Shown: positions 17,050 through 24,784 of the stretch, in pieces
Layout of the letters: the number at the start of each line of letters is the position of its first letter
How positions within the stretch are numbered: the stretch's first letter is position 1
NCBI RefSeq assembly: GCF_009910845.1
Contig: NZ_SIJB01000023.1
Coordinates: 124,001 to 188,000, forward strand
Reading direction: 5' to 3'
Source: Chengkuizengella marina
GTDB lineage: Bacteria; Bacillota; Bacilli; Paenibacillales; KCTC-33759
Length of the DNA stretch: 64,000 nt
Program-made: the position numbers and the translations under genes
Notes under the pieces: model-generated
Told to the model about the DNA's origin: nothing
Seen by the model: the letters and a program-made list of their open reading frames with translations, nothing else
Database searches by the model: none

Positions 17050-17517
17050 TTATTTTATCTTATTTTTGTTCACGTTGTTAAGATATACTGTTAAATCTTT
17101 TTCGATGATATCCTTCAAAACACCCAATTGTACTTCTAGTCCATTTTCCCGCAAATATCGTATCCCCTTCCCATTGACCTTAAAATAAGGGTCAATGATT
17201 CCAATTACAACTCTTTTAATACCTGATTTAACTACAGCTTCACAACATGGTGGAGTTAATCCATAGTGTGAACAAGGTTCTAATGTAGAATATAACGTAG
17301 CACCAATAGATTCATCTTTAGATTTAGTTATGGCATTTATTTCCGCGTGATTTCCACCTTTCATAGATGTATAACCCTTTCCAATTATGTTGTTATTTTT
17401 TACAATAACAACGCCAACTGGAGGATTAAGTCCAGTTTTATTTTTTGCTTTTCTCCCTTCATTAACCGCATGATTCATATAATATTCATCTATGTCTTTA
17501 ATTTTACAGTAATCCAT
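17050..17517 (-). CDS. RibD-like cytidine/pyrimidine deaminase domain protein
   Basis: A 155-residue zinc deaminase. The zinc site is intact: HAE (in GGNHAEINAI) with its catalytic Glu, and PCSHYGLTPPCCEAV with the two Cys ligands. The PCSHxGxTPPC form is specific to the deaminase half of riboflavin enzyme RibD (diaminohydroxyphosphoribosyl-aminopyrimidine deaminase). The reductase half is absent, so this is a stand-alone domain of normal deaminase length. AAAGGGGGAAA precedes ATG 17517. No riboflavin genes are nearby; it sits between prophage relics, so it could act on another heterocycle or nucleoside. Confidence 0.8.
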   Translation of the reverse strand: MDYCKIKDIDEYYMNHAVNEGRKAKNKTGLNPPVGVVIVKNNNIIGKGYTSMKGGNHAEINAITKSKDESIGATLYSTLEPCSHYGLTPPCCEAVVKSGIKRVVIGIIDPYFKVNGKGIRYLRENGLEVQLGVLKDIIEKDLTVYLNNVNKNKIK

Positions 17518-17641
17518 AAATTTTCCCCCTTTCGTATTTTAGTATCAAGAGCCCTTAATAATTTCTAGTGGATAAACAAGAATGGAACATACTGAATAAA
17601 ATTCGATGACGATATAACTTACACCTTTTTTTGTGTGATTA

Positions 17642-17671
17642 AAACTTGAAAGATGTAAATCTTTCAAGTTT
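17642..17671. terminator. Perfect 13-bp hairpin
   Basis: AAACTTGAAAGAT-GTAA-ATCTTTCAAGTTT is a perfect inverted repeat. It lies between two minus-strand genes, next to a second hairpin, and may terminate or protect a transcript end. Confidence 0.5.
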
Positions 17672-17682
17672 ATAAAAAATAG

Positions 17683-17721
17683 AGAATAAAAGGTTTGAAC
17701 TAACATTCAACCTTTTATTCT
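17683..17721 (-). terminator. Terminator of the phage-like regulator pair
   Basis: AGAATAAAAGGTT-GAA pairs with TTC-AACCTTTTATTCT with a single bulged base. On the minus strand it is followed by CTATTTTTTATA, about 30 bases after the stop of the minus-strand gene ending at 17751. Confidence 0.75.
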
Positions 17722-17750
17722 TAAGGTAAATCAATACCTATCATTCAACT

Positions 17751-18272
17751 TTATATATTTCCTTTATCTTTAAGTAAGTAATTTTTGATTGGACTAGGGT
17801 TAGAAAAGGTATAGTAAAGAACATTGGTTTTGCGTAATCGTTCCTGATCGTTTTTCTCACGAATCCACTCTTCTTTAGCAGTTCGTTTCCTACGTACAGG
17901 AGGATTGCATTTCATATAATTGATATCCATCTCCTCAGCTAGAGTAATATTATATTCGCGTTGTTGTCGTAAATGCAATTGCCAGCTGCTCATGATTGGA
18001 TACTCCTCACGTTGCACCTTATAAGGATTAACATCTGTTAATTCCTCATATAAAATTAAATCAGCTAATAGCTGTAGCAATAGAGGGCTTTCAGAGTGAG
18101 AATCATTTATTTGTTGATGGTATGCCTCTATCATGTTTTCAATACATTGTATCCGCTCATCTCTTAATTGAACTTCATAAGATCTATGTTTAAATGTAAA
18201 GCTCTTCCCTTCTTTTAAACAACCTTTTAGCATGTTCACTATCTTGTCCAATTCATCTAAAATAGTTTTCAA
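17751..18272 (-). CDS. Hypothetical phage-related protein paired with the sigma-like gene
   Basis: About 173 residues, not recognised. It is charged and mostly helical, with a basic block PPVRRKRTAKEEWIREKNDQ near residue 145. The frame is open to a GTG at 18299, but GGGAGGG at 18281-18287 stands 8 bases before a TTG at 18270-18272, which I take as the start. It then overlaps the upstream sigma-like gene by 20 bases, which implies translational coupling. Its partner and the prophage relics on the other side suggest a leftover phage regulatory operon. Confidence 0.6.
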   Translation of the reverse strand: MKTILDELDKIVNMLKGCLKEGKSFTFKHRSYEVQLRDERIQCIENMIEAYHQQINDSHSESPLLLQLLADLILYEELTDVNPYKVQREEYPIMSSWQLHLRQQREYNITLAEEMDINYMKCNPPVRRKRTAKEEWIREKNDQERLRKTNVLYYTFSNPSPIKNYLLKDKGNI

Positions 18273-18708
18273 CGACATCACCCTCCCATCCATATTCACA
18301 TGGTGAATGATCTAAGGAAATCTTGATCACTATTTCGCTATACTTCCAGTCTTTATATACTTGGGCGATCTTTGTTAGTGCGCCTTGAAGATGAGAGCTT
18401 ACTTGCTTCTGTGAAATTCCAAGAATTTTACTTGCTTTTTGTTGAGGAAATTGTTTATATCCATATACTAATGTGAACGTTTGGGCTTGCCTTTTTGTAA
18501 GATTTGCTCGTTCAATCGCTGTATTTAAATCTAGTAAAATATCACTTGCTTTTGTATCTCCTTTATACCGGCGATTAGAAATAATAAATCGATCTTTTAA
18601 TAATATTCTAACTCCTTTAATATCATCTAATGCATAACTGACTCGAAATTGTTTGTTATTATTAATCTCTTTTCCTTCTTCTAACCCTCTCATTATTTGA
18701 ATTGTCAT
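18253..18708 (-). CDS. Phage-type sigma-70 region 4-like HTH regulator
   Basis: A 151-residue protein with a central sigma-region-4-like segment: NLTKRQAQTFTLVYGYKQFP followed by QQKASKILGISQKQVSSHLQ. The pattern is that of sigma-70 region 4 or phage late-gene activators. No region 2 is visible, so it cannot be a complete sigma factor by itself and may act as an activator or a split sigma subunit. It is the first gene of a two-gene minus-strand unit. A LexA-like box (18889-18900) lies about 180 bases upstream. Confidence 0.7.
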   Translation of the reverse strand: MTIQIMRGLEEGKEINNNKQFRVSYALDDIKGVRILLKDRFIISNRRYKGDTKASDILLDLNTAIERANLTKRQAQTFTLVYGYKQFPQQKASKILGISQKQVSSHLQGALTKIAQVYKDWKYSEIVIKISLDHSPCEYGWEGDVVENYFR

Positions 18709-18888
18709 ATTTTCTCATTTCCCTTCCATGTTATCGCACATATTTTAAGTCTGTATACCGGCATAAATTATTCGTAGTGCATTGCTATCAATAATTAAAT
18801 AAGTTGCAATGTCTAAAGAGAATTGTTTCCTGCCAAGTATACTTTCATGAACAGTGGCCAACTATGGAAATGAGTCGATCAAAAATAG

Positions 18889-18900
18889 GAACATTTGTTC
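18889..18900. promoter_or_regulatory. LexA (DinR)-like operator
   Basis: GAACATTTGTTC: both half-sites match GAAC and GTTC exactly with the four-base spacer of Gram-positive LexA boxes. The outer bases (G and T) differ from the full consensus CGAACN4GTTCG. Confidence 0.5.
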
Positions 18901-18998
18901 TTATTATAATCACTTTATTTTATTTCGTCAACCATTAATTTGAAATATATGGTAAAGATAAACGCATCTATGATTCAATACAAATGATTAACTAATTC

Positions 18999-19028
18999 TT
19001 GTCATTAAGATGTTTAAAATGTCATAAT
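18999..19028 (+). promoter_or_regulatory. Sigma-A-like promoter of the lipoprotein gene
   Basis: TTGTCA (18999-19004) and CATAAT (19023-19028) are 18 bases apart, about 45 bases before the lipoprotein start. Confidence 0.55.
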
Positions 19029-19074
19029 ATGGGTATGTGCAAAATTGGTAATGATCAAAGGGGGAGAAGCTATA

Positions 19075-19788
19075 ATGAAAAGGTCTTTTTTTTGGATAAT
19101 GTTAGTACCATTATTAATCATAAGTGGATGTTTTAGTGTAGAAGTTGGGAGTTTGGAGAAGGATACGATAGAAATTATAAAAGATAAATCCACAGAGTTA
19201 GAAGTCATTTTAGATATTAGTATGGGAGAGTTGTATGTATCTAAGGGAGCAGAAGAATGGGTGGAAGGAATTATCGAATATAATGTAGAGAGTTTAGATC
19301 CAGAGGTTAATTATGAACTTATTCAAAATAGAGGTCAGGTTATAATTAAACAAAATGATGGCAATTTTGGAATCAACATTGGGGACGTTGAAAATAACTG
19401 GGATTTAAAACTAACCAATGAAATTCCAATAGATTTAAAAATAGATGCTGGTGTTTCAGAAACGGAGCTAGATTTACGTGGTCTCAAATTAAAAAATTTA
19501 GAGGTTCAGGCAGGTGTCGGTGATATTACAATTGATATGAGTGGTCAATGGGAAGAGAGCTTCAATGCTATAATTTCTACGGGTGTAGGTAGTTCCACCG
19601 TTATTTTACCTACTGATATAGGAGTTATTATTGAAGCTGATAAAGGAATAGTTGCAGGAGATTTTATAGGTTTAATATCACTAGGTGATGGGGTTTATGT
19701 AAATGAAGCATACAATGCTTCTAATAGTCATCATATTAAAATTGAAGCAGATCTAGGTATTGGTGAAGTTGTTTTCAAAGTGAACTAA
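19075..19788 (+). CDS. Lipoprotein with an adhesin-like beta-repeat (LiaF/DUF4097-like) domain
   Basis: A 237-residue secreted protein. MKRSFFWIMLVPLLIISGCF is a lipoprotein signal peptide with lipobox ISGC, so the mature protein should be tethered to the outer face of the membrane. The rest is beta-rich, with repeated patterns such as LEVILDISMGELYVSKG, LKIDAGVSETELDLRGLKLK and LEVQAGVGDITIDMSG. This is typical of the 'toast-rack' beta-helix domain seen in LiaF and DUF4097 proteins. ATG 19075 has AAAGGGGGAGAA upstream; the frame from 19045 is too long. Possible role in envelope sensing, by family only. Confidence 0.7.
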   Translation: MKRSFFWIMLVPLLIISGCFSVEVGSLEKDTIEIIKDKSTELEVILDISMGELYVSKGAEEWVEGIIEYNVESLDPEVNYELIQNRGQVIIKQNDGNFGINIGDVENNWDLKLTNEIPIDLKIDAGVSETELDLRGLKLKNLEVQAGVGDITIDMSGQWEESFNAIISTGVGSSTVILPTDIGVIIEADKGIVAGDFIGLISLGDGVYVNEAYNASNSHHIKIEADLGIGEVVFKVN

Positions 19789-19842
19789 AACAATGGTACT
19801 TTATTTATAAGTGATCTATTTAATATTTTATATAGAAAGTGA

Positions 19843-20679
19843 GTGGACCCAGTGAACGTAACATCTCAAGCGACTTTAAATAATGGTGTAAAAATGCCTT
19901 GGCTAGGATTAGGAGTTTATAAAGCAGCTGAAGAAGGGAATGAAGTGCAGAAAGCAATTATAGAAGCTGTTGAACTAGGTTACCGCAGTATTGATACTGC
20001 TGCATTTTATGAAAATGAAGTTGGTGTTGGAGAAGGAGTTAGAAATTCAGGAATTGATCGTGTTCAATTATTTATAACCACAAAAGTCTGGAATTCTGAA
20101 CAAGGTTATGAATCTACATTAAATGCATTTAATCGAAGTATGAAAAAATTAAAAATGGATTATATTGACCTTTACCTTATTCATTGGCCTGTAAAGGGAA
20201 AATATCTAGATACGTGGAAAGCTTTAGAAAAACTTTATGAAGAGGGTTATGTTAGAGCCATTGGGGTAAGTAACTTTCAAAAGCATCATTTAGAAGACAT
20301 ATTTCAACAAAGTTCAATCGTCCCTGCAGTAAATCAAGTTGAATATCACCCCTTACTGCAGCAAACAGATTTGTTAGCTTATTGTCAGTCTAAACACATA
20401 CAAATGGAAGCTTGGAGTCCATTATGTCGAGGTAAACTGATGGATAACGCTAGCCTTCAATTGATTGGAGATAAATATGGAAAAAGCGTAGCTCAAATCA
20501 TTTTGCGATGGGATATTCAGAATCAGGTTGTAACGATTCCTAAATCTGTGAATCCAGATCGTATTAAAAGCAATGCAGAGATTTTTGATTTTGAATTGGA
20601 TATTGAGGATATGAATACAATAGCTGATTTGAATGAGGATAAACGTGTTGGTCCTGATCCTGATCACTTTGATTTCTAA
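19843..20679 (+). CDS. Aldo/keto reductase
   Basis: A 278-residue NADPH-dependent aldo/keto reductase with a TIM barrel. The catalytic tetrad is visible as Asp and Tyr in SIDTAAFYENE, Lys in TTKVW and His in LIHWP. The family sequence GVSNFQKHHLED and the NADPH-binding PKSVNPDRIKSN segment are intact, and the end NEDKRVGPDPDHFDF is the usual one for Bacillales homologues. Two GTG starts (19843 and 19852) are possible. It reduces aldehydes such as methylglyoxal in related species; the substrate here is not known. Confidence 0.92.
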   Translation: MDPVNVTSQATLNNGVKMPWLGLGVYKAAEEGNEVQKAIIEAVELGYRSIDTAAFYENEVGVGEGVRNSGIDRVQLFITTKVWNSEQGYESTLNAFNRSMKKLKMDYIDLYLIHWPVKGKYLDTWKALEKLYEEGYVRAIGVSNFQKHHLEDIFQQSSIVPAVNQVEYHPLLQQTDLLAYCQSKHIQMEAWSPLCRGKLMDNASLQLIGDKYGKSVAQIILRWDIQNQVVTIPKSVNPDRIKSNAEIFDFELDIEDMNTIADLNEDKRVGPDPDHFDF

Positions 20680-20729
20680 TTGTCATGCAAAATCTACTGT
20701 ATAGTGGGTAGGCTGATAGGTTCATTTTG

Positions 20730-20753
20730 AAATAGACCGTTTACGGTCTATTT
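20730..20753. terminator. Shared terminator, AKR and epimerase genes
   Basis: AAATAGACCG-TTTA-CGGTCTATTT, a perfect 10-bp hairpin with a T-rich run on the plus strand. It overlaps the stop codon of the minus-strand epimerase gene. Confidence 0.85.
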
Positions 20754-21776
20754 CTTTTTATTATAATATTCTAAATACCAATCTACAAAACGACTGATCC
20801 CTTCTTTAATCGTAGTATTTGGTTTATAGTCCACATCCTTGACCAACATATCTACATCTGCATACGTTTCAGATAGATCGCCTGCTTGCATTGGGAGAAG
20901 TTCCTTATTTGCTTGGATGCCTAGTTTCTTTTCCAATACTTCAATAAACTCCAATAAATTTACTGGATTCTGATTTCCGATGTTATAGATTCTATAAGGT
21001 AAATCATTTGTATTTGTAACAGGTTGTGTTAATTTCTTATTCTTATCCCCAATGTTGTTGTCTTTCTCAATCAATCGAACGATGCCCTCAATAATGTCAT
21101 CAACATAAGTGAAATCTCTTTTCATATTCCCGTGATTATAAACTTTTATCGTTTTCCCACTTAAAATGGACTTCGTAAAAGAAAACAAAGCCATATCAGG
21201 GCGTCCCCAAGGGCCATATACCGTAAAGAAACGTAATCCAATCGTAGGTGTACCAAATTGAGAAGTATAGGTGTAAGCCATTAACTCATTACTTTTTTTA
21301 GTCATCCCATATAAACTAAGGGGATGGTCAACCCGATGTTCTTCTGAAAAAGGCATTTCTGTGTTTGCTCCATAAACAGAGCTTGAAGAAGCAAAGATCA
21401 ACTGTTTAGGTTGGTGATACCGACAAGCTTCTAATATACTTAAAAACCCAGTAATATTCGTATCAATATAAGCTTGTGGATTTTCAAAACTATAACGAAC
21501 ACCAGGTTGAGCTGCTAAATGAATCACAGATTCAAATTCATTTTCAGAAAAAATATGTTTTATTTTACTCCCGTCCTCAATGGAGATCTGTTGATAAGTA
21601 AAGTTTTCATGAGGAAGAAGCTGTTTTAAACGGTCTTTCTTTAAAGAAACATCATAGTATGGTGTTAAATTATCAATACCTATTATGGAATAACCTTGAT
21701 GCAGCAAACGTTTTGTAAGGTGGTAACCAATGAATCCAGCACAGCCCGTAACTAATAATTGGTTTTGTGAGGACAA
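20748..21776 (-). CDS. UDP-sugar 4-epimerase, UDP-glucuronate epimerase type
   Basis: A 342-residue extended SDR. TGCAGFIGYHLTKRLL is the NAD motif, and SLYGMTKKSNE carries the catalytic Tyr-x3-Lys. The SSSSVYG segment and RFFTVYGPWGRPDMALF are characteristic of the UDP-glucuronate 4-epimerase (LspL/CapI) subfamily, in which the WGRPDM stretch recognises the carboxylate. It would convert UDP-glucuronate to UDP-galacturonate. A UDP-glucose dehydrogenase that makes the substrate lies in the polysaccharide locus about 30 kb away. The start codon lies next to a DnaA-box cluster. Confidence 0.85.
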   Translation of the reverse strand: MSSQNQLLVTGCAGFIGYHLTKRLLHQGYSIIGIDNLTPYYDVSLKKDRLKQLLPHENFTYQQISIEDGSKIKHIFSENEFESVIHLAAQPGVRYSFENPQAYIDTNITGFLSILEACRYHQPKQLIFASSSSVYGANTEMPFSEEHRVDHPLSLYGMTKKSNELMAYTYTSQFGTPTIGLRFFTVYGPWGRPDMALFSFTKSILSGKTIKVYNHGNMKRDFTYVDDIIEGIVRLIEKDNNIGDKNKKLTQPVTNTNDLPYRIYNIGNQNPVNLLEFIEVLEKKLGIQANKELLPMQAGDLSETYADVDMLVKDVDYKPNTTIKEGISRFVDWYLEYYNKKK

Positions 21777-21869
21777 GGATATCTACTTCCTTCCTTTTGT
21801 TAAATGTGAACATCATAATAGTATATGTTTAAATAAAAAAAATAGAACATATATTTGTTGTTAACAGTT

Positions 21870-21906
21870 TGTGGATAACATGTGGATAAGTATTTCGTTT
21901 TCCACA
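21870..21906. promoter_or_regulatory. Cluster of three DnaA-box sequences
   Basis: TGTGGATAA (21870-21878) and TGTGGATAA (21881-21889) are exact complements of the DnaA box TTATCCACA. TTTTCCACA (21898-21906) fits the relaxed consensus TTWTNCACA on the opposite strand. All three fall within 37 bases, about 95 bases upstream of the epimerase start. Confidence 0.6.
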
Positions 21907-21949
21907 GATTTAGCTTACCACCTTTTGCTTTTAACTAAACTACTATAAA

Positions 21950-22331
21950 AATATCATAAATCTCTAATTACAACACCAATGGTTATATTAAACCAGCTTA
22001 TATTTCCTATAAAAACATCCTTTTTATTTTCTGGTGTTATGAATATCGATGGATTAATCCCATTACAAATGGACTACATCTTAGAGGTTAGAAAATTGGA
22101 AACTTCAACACCAACAGAAATGAAGTGATTTTTATACAAATTAAATAGAGGTCAAATGGGTTTATATATTACTACATCTTATTTTACTGAATCCGCACAA
22201 AAGAAGGTTCTTCCATCAAGTTAATAACTGGTCTGGATATTGTAAAATGTTTAAAGGAGCATCAATGGATTGAAGGAAATCAAATAAAATCTACATGGAT
22301 TGATGAGATATGTAACACAATGAAAAGATGA
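21950..22331 (+). pseudogene. Restriction endonuclease (Mrr-like) remnant
   Basis: One frame encodes SGVMNIDGLIPLQMDYILEV, then RKLETSTPTEMK, an in-frame TGA, and FLYKLNRGQMGLYITTSYFT followed by ESAQKKVL. It is interrupted at 22222-22224 and continues in another frame with KLITGLDIVKCLKEHQWIEG and a stop at 22329. GLYITTSYFT followed by KLITGLDIVKCL resembles the end of the Mrr catalytic domain (GVxITTSxFT...LIxGxxLxxLL). With a stop and a frameshift it cannot be functional. Confidence 0.5.
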
Positions 22332-22408
22332 GTGCATGAATAAAAATACCTCTAACTCCTCACTATAAGGAATGAAGTACTAACCAAAAAAGTATTGGAG
22401 GTTTTTCC

Positions 22409-22684
22409 ATGCCAAGTGAAAACACAAGTAAACAAAGGCAAAATCCAATCTCCCAAGCGCAAAACTCGGCACAAAGAGCAGAAAATGCTGTAGAACAAGC
22501 ACAAACACATCCTAATCAAACTACATTTCAACAAGCAGAACATGCCATCAACAGAGCAGAACATGCACTGGATCAAGCTAAAGGTAGTGAAAATCAAGAA
22601 CCAGCTGATAGAATAGAGGAACGATTAAATCAACAAATTAAAAACCTTAAAGAAGTTGAAAATCAAACTCATTATGGAAGGTAA
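22409..22684 (+). CDS. Small hydrophilic alanine/glutamine-rich helical protein
   Basis: A 91-residue protein with no hydrophobic core. The middle repeats a pattern of about 11-15 residues: SQAQNSAQRAENAVEQAQTH, then QQAEHAINRAEHALDQAKG. It should form a long amphipathic or coiled-coil helix. GGAGG precedes ATG 22409 and a strong terminator follows, so it is a real single gene. No known family is recognised. Its size and composition would fit a small stress or spore protein, but this is a guess. Confidence 0.65.
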   Translation: MPSENTSKQRQNPISQAQNSAQRAENAVEQAQTHPNQTTFQQAEHAINRAEHALDQAKGSENQEPADRIEERLNQQIKNLKEVENQTHYGR

Positions 22685-22722
22685 TTTTGAATTATAGCTG
22701 GGTAGTATGAATAATTGAACAA

Positions 22723-22758
22723 GACTAATGAGTAAAAAACATCTCATTAGTCTTTATT
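22723..22758 (+). terminator. Intrinsic terminator of the small helical protein gene
   Basis: GACTAATGAG paired with CTCATTAGTC around a ten-base A-rich loop, followed by TTTATTTTT. Confidence 0.9.
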
Positions 22759-22787
22759 TTTATCAGATCAGAACATAATTTGTCATA

Positions 22788-22925
22788 TTATGGAGTATTC
22801 GTTACGGTTTTTCTTTCAGCAGGTTCACCGTTTGTAGAATTTCTATGCTTTAACTTTGCTGTATCGTCATCTTGGTCATTGCCTTGTTGTTTTTGTTTTG
22901 CTCTATTGTTCGTATTTCTAGACAA
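22788..22925 (-). CDS. Small hydrophilic protein, 45 residues
   Basis: A TTG-started minus-strand frame encoding MSRNTNNRAKQKQQGNDQDD, then DTAKLKHRNSTNGEPAERKT and VTNTP. AAGGGAAGTGAG lies upstream at a usable distance. The composition (Asn, Gln, Lys, Asp, no hydrophobics) is that of small disordered or spore-associated Bacillales proteins. No family is recognised. The frame is short and the start is not ATG, so confidence is moderate. Confidence 0.45.
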   Translation of the reverse strand: MSRNTNNRAKQKQQGNDQDDDTAKLKHRNSTNGEPAERKTVTNTP

Positions 22926-23130
22926 ATGAACTCACTTCCCTTATTAAAATTGTACTACATAAGTATCTTTTGATATTTATTAGAATGTTATGCATTGCTG
23001 TTTCTGTTCTTAGTAATAAAAACAATAATTTTGTCGATTGGTGTTTCAAATTAAATAAAATCAAGCTATAATTATAAATATTGGTTATTTCTTCCTTCAT
23101 TTATGAAACGGAAAGGAGGGGTGATGATAT

Positions 23131-24573
23131 TTGCAGCTGAAAACAAAATTATCCATTATTTTTTCTACAATTGTTATTTTATTTTTGTTGTTAAATAATA
23201 CGTTTAATTATTTCTCAACTAGAGAGATTTTACGTGATGATAAAGAGCAGGAAATGGTATTGTTGGCTAATCGATTAGCTACTTTTCTTCAATTTTCAGA
23301 AAACTCTTTCTTTATTAATGTACCAGACTATTTACTAGAGATGAATTTTGCAAACAATGAAAGAGTATTAGAAGTTGCTGGATTTGATCCCAATACCTAT
23401 AAAGAAGTGCCTGTGTTCGCTCAGAACAATCAATCTCTTAATGATTTTATACAATTAGAAAAATATGATTACCATGAAGATAATGATGTAGATATCATTT
23501 CGAAAGTCCTAGATACTGGTGAGACTAAGAGTTATATTTCAACATATCAGGATCAAAAAGTAATGAAAATATTCACCCCAATATCGATGGATAAACCGTA
23601 TGTGATCAGCATTGTGTTTGATTATAGTGATATACAGAAAGTATTAAACAAACAACTGTGTTTTAACTTTATCATTTTAATGTCAGCAATTGGAATCATT
23701 ATTTTAACAAGCTTTATTTTCGCTGGATATATCGCAGCACCTCTTAAGAAAATTCTACTAAATTTAAATGATATTAATAACGGGAAGTATGGAGTTCAAG
23801 TAGAAGTAAATAGAAAAGATGAATTAGGTTTATTAAGTGAAAGAGTGAATTTATTATCTTTGAATCTAAAAAAGTACCAGCAATCAGAAGAGATGTTAAT
23901 TAAATCAGAAAAGTTATCTGTAGTTGGTCAGTTAGCTGCTGGAGTTGCTCATGAAATTAGAAATCCGCTTACTTCATTAATTGGATTTTTAAACTTAATT
24001 AAACATGGTAAGGAAATGAACAGGGAAGTTTTAGAGGTTATGACTTCAGAGCTTCACAGGATCGAATTGATTTTAAGTGAGCTGCTAGTACTTGCTAAAC
24101 CGCAAGAAATAACATATAAACATAAAAACATACATAACATATTTAAGGATGTACTGACGTTAATTGAGATACAAGCCACACAAAATAATGTGAAAATACA
24201 GTTGGACATAGAAGAAAAAGTACCCTTCATAGATTGTGACGAAAATCAATTGAAACAAGTATTTATTAATTTATTGAAAAATGCGATTGAAGCCATGCCA
24301 TCTGGAGGAAATATCATTATTTCTGTTAAAATGAATGAAGATGAAAAAGTATTCATCAGCATTCAAGATGATGGGTGTGGTATGAATGAGGAAGAAGTGT
24401 GTAAATTAGGTGAACCTTTCTTTACGAGTAAGGAAGAAGGAACAGGTTTAGGATTTATGTTAAGTGAAAAGATGATACACAACCATAAAGGAAGTATTCA
24501 TATTCACAGTATTAAAAATGTAGGGACTAGTGTGGATATTATTTTGCCTTTAACACAAGATTTGAATACATAA
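23131..24573 (+). CDS. Membrane sensor histidine kinase
   Basis: A 480-residue kinase. It has an N-terminal membrane helix (about residues 8-24), an extracytoplasmic sensor segment (25-180) and a second helix (about 183-205). A HAMP linker, a HisKA domain with His274 in GVAHEIRNPLTSL, and an ATPase domain with NLLKNAIEAMPSGG, DDGCGM and GTGLGFML follow. Phosphotransfer should be intact. The start is a TTG after AAAGGAGGGGTGATGAT. The NPLTSLIGFLNL region resembles KinB/NtrB-type kinases that act on stand-alone regulators, and no response regulator gene is adjacent, so it is an orphan; the signal is unknown. Confidence 0.92.
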   Translation: MQLKTKLSIIFSTIVILFLLLNNTFNYFSTREILRDDKEQEMVLLANRLATFLQFSENSFFINVPDYLLEMNFANNERVLEVAGFDPNTYKEVPVFAQNNQSLNDFIQLEKYDYHEDNDVDIISKVLDTGETKSYISTYQDQKVMKIFTPISMDKPYVISIVFDYSDIQKVLNKQLCFNFIILMSAIGIIILTSFIFAGYIAAPLKKILLNLNDINNGKYGVQVEVNRKDELGLLSERVNLLSLNLKKYQQSEEMLIKSEKLSVVGQLAAGVAHEIRNPLTSLIGFLNLIKHGKEMNREVLEVMTSELHRIELILSELLVLAKPQEITYKHKNIHNIFKDVLTLIEIQATQNNVKIQLDIEEKVPFIDCDENQLKQVFINLLKNAIEAMPSGGNIIISVKMNEDEKVFISIQDDGCGMNEEEVCKLGEPFFTSKEEGTGLGFMLSEKMIHNHKGSIHIHSIKNVGTSVDIILPLTQDLNT

Positions 24574-24635
24574 TCTGACAAGAATCGTTCATTGCTTCGT
24601 TACAAGTATTCATGTTAAAATATTGAAAGATACAC

Positions 24636-24716
24636 TAGGGGAGCCGATTGGCTGAGATAGAATGATGTTCTGGACCCTTTGTACCTGATCTGGGTTATTC
24701 CAGCGTAGGGAAGTGA
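24636..24716 (+). ncRNA. TPP riboswitch (THI element)
   Basis: The conserved THI-box elements appear in order: GGGGAGC, GGCTGAGA, GGACCCTTTG, ACCTGATCTGGGTTATTCCAGCG and TAGGGAAG. They form the thiamine-pyrophosphate aptamer. It lies about 70 bases before tenI and should repress the thi operon when TPP is abundant. Confidence 0.96.
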
Positions 24717-24748
24717 AGATGAGATGTCATATTTTAAATGAAAACATC

Positions 24749-24784
24749 AATCCACTCTTTACGTAAGAAGGAGTGGATTTTTTT
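24749..24784 (+). terminator. Riboswitch terminator overlapping the tenI ribosome binding site
   Basis: AATCCACTC (24749-24757) pairs with GAGTGGATT (24771-24779) and runs into seven Ts. The AAGGAG ribosome binding site (24768-24773) overlaps the 3' arm and the T tract ends at the ATG (24785). The same hairpin could block both transcription and translation. Confidence 0.85.

Larger units (their letters stand above)
18709..19074. other. Divergent intergenic region with a LexA-like box
   Basis: 366 bases without a gene, between the minus-strand phage-like pair and the plus-strand lipoprotein gene. It holds GAAC-ATTT-GTTC (18889-18900), which fits the Bacillus LexA (DinR) core GAAC-N4-GTTC. TATAAT-like sequence directly follows at 18904-18909. 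A second, sigma-A-like promoter is annotated separately. Confidence 0.55.

Noticed and set aside
18272-18299. GTG 18299 or ATG 18278 as start of the phage-like partner gene
   Set aside because: The GGGAGGG binding site lies between them and fits the TTG at 18272 by distance.
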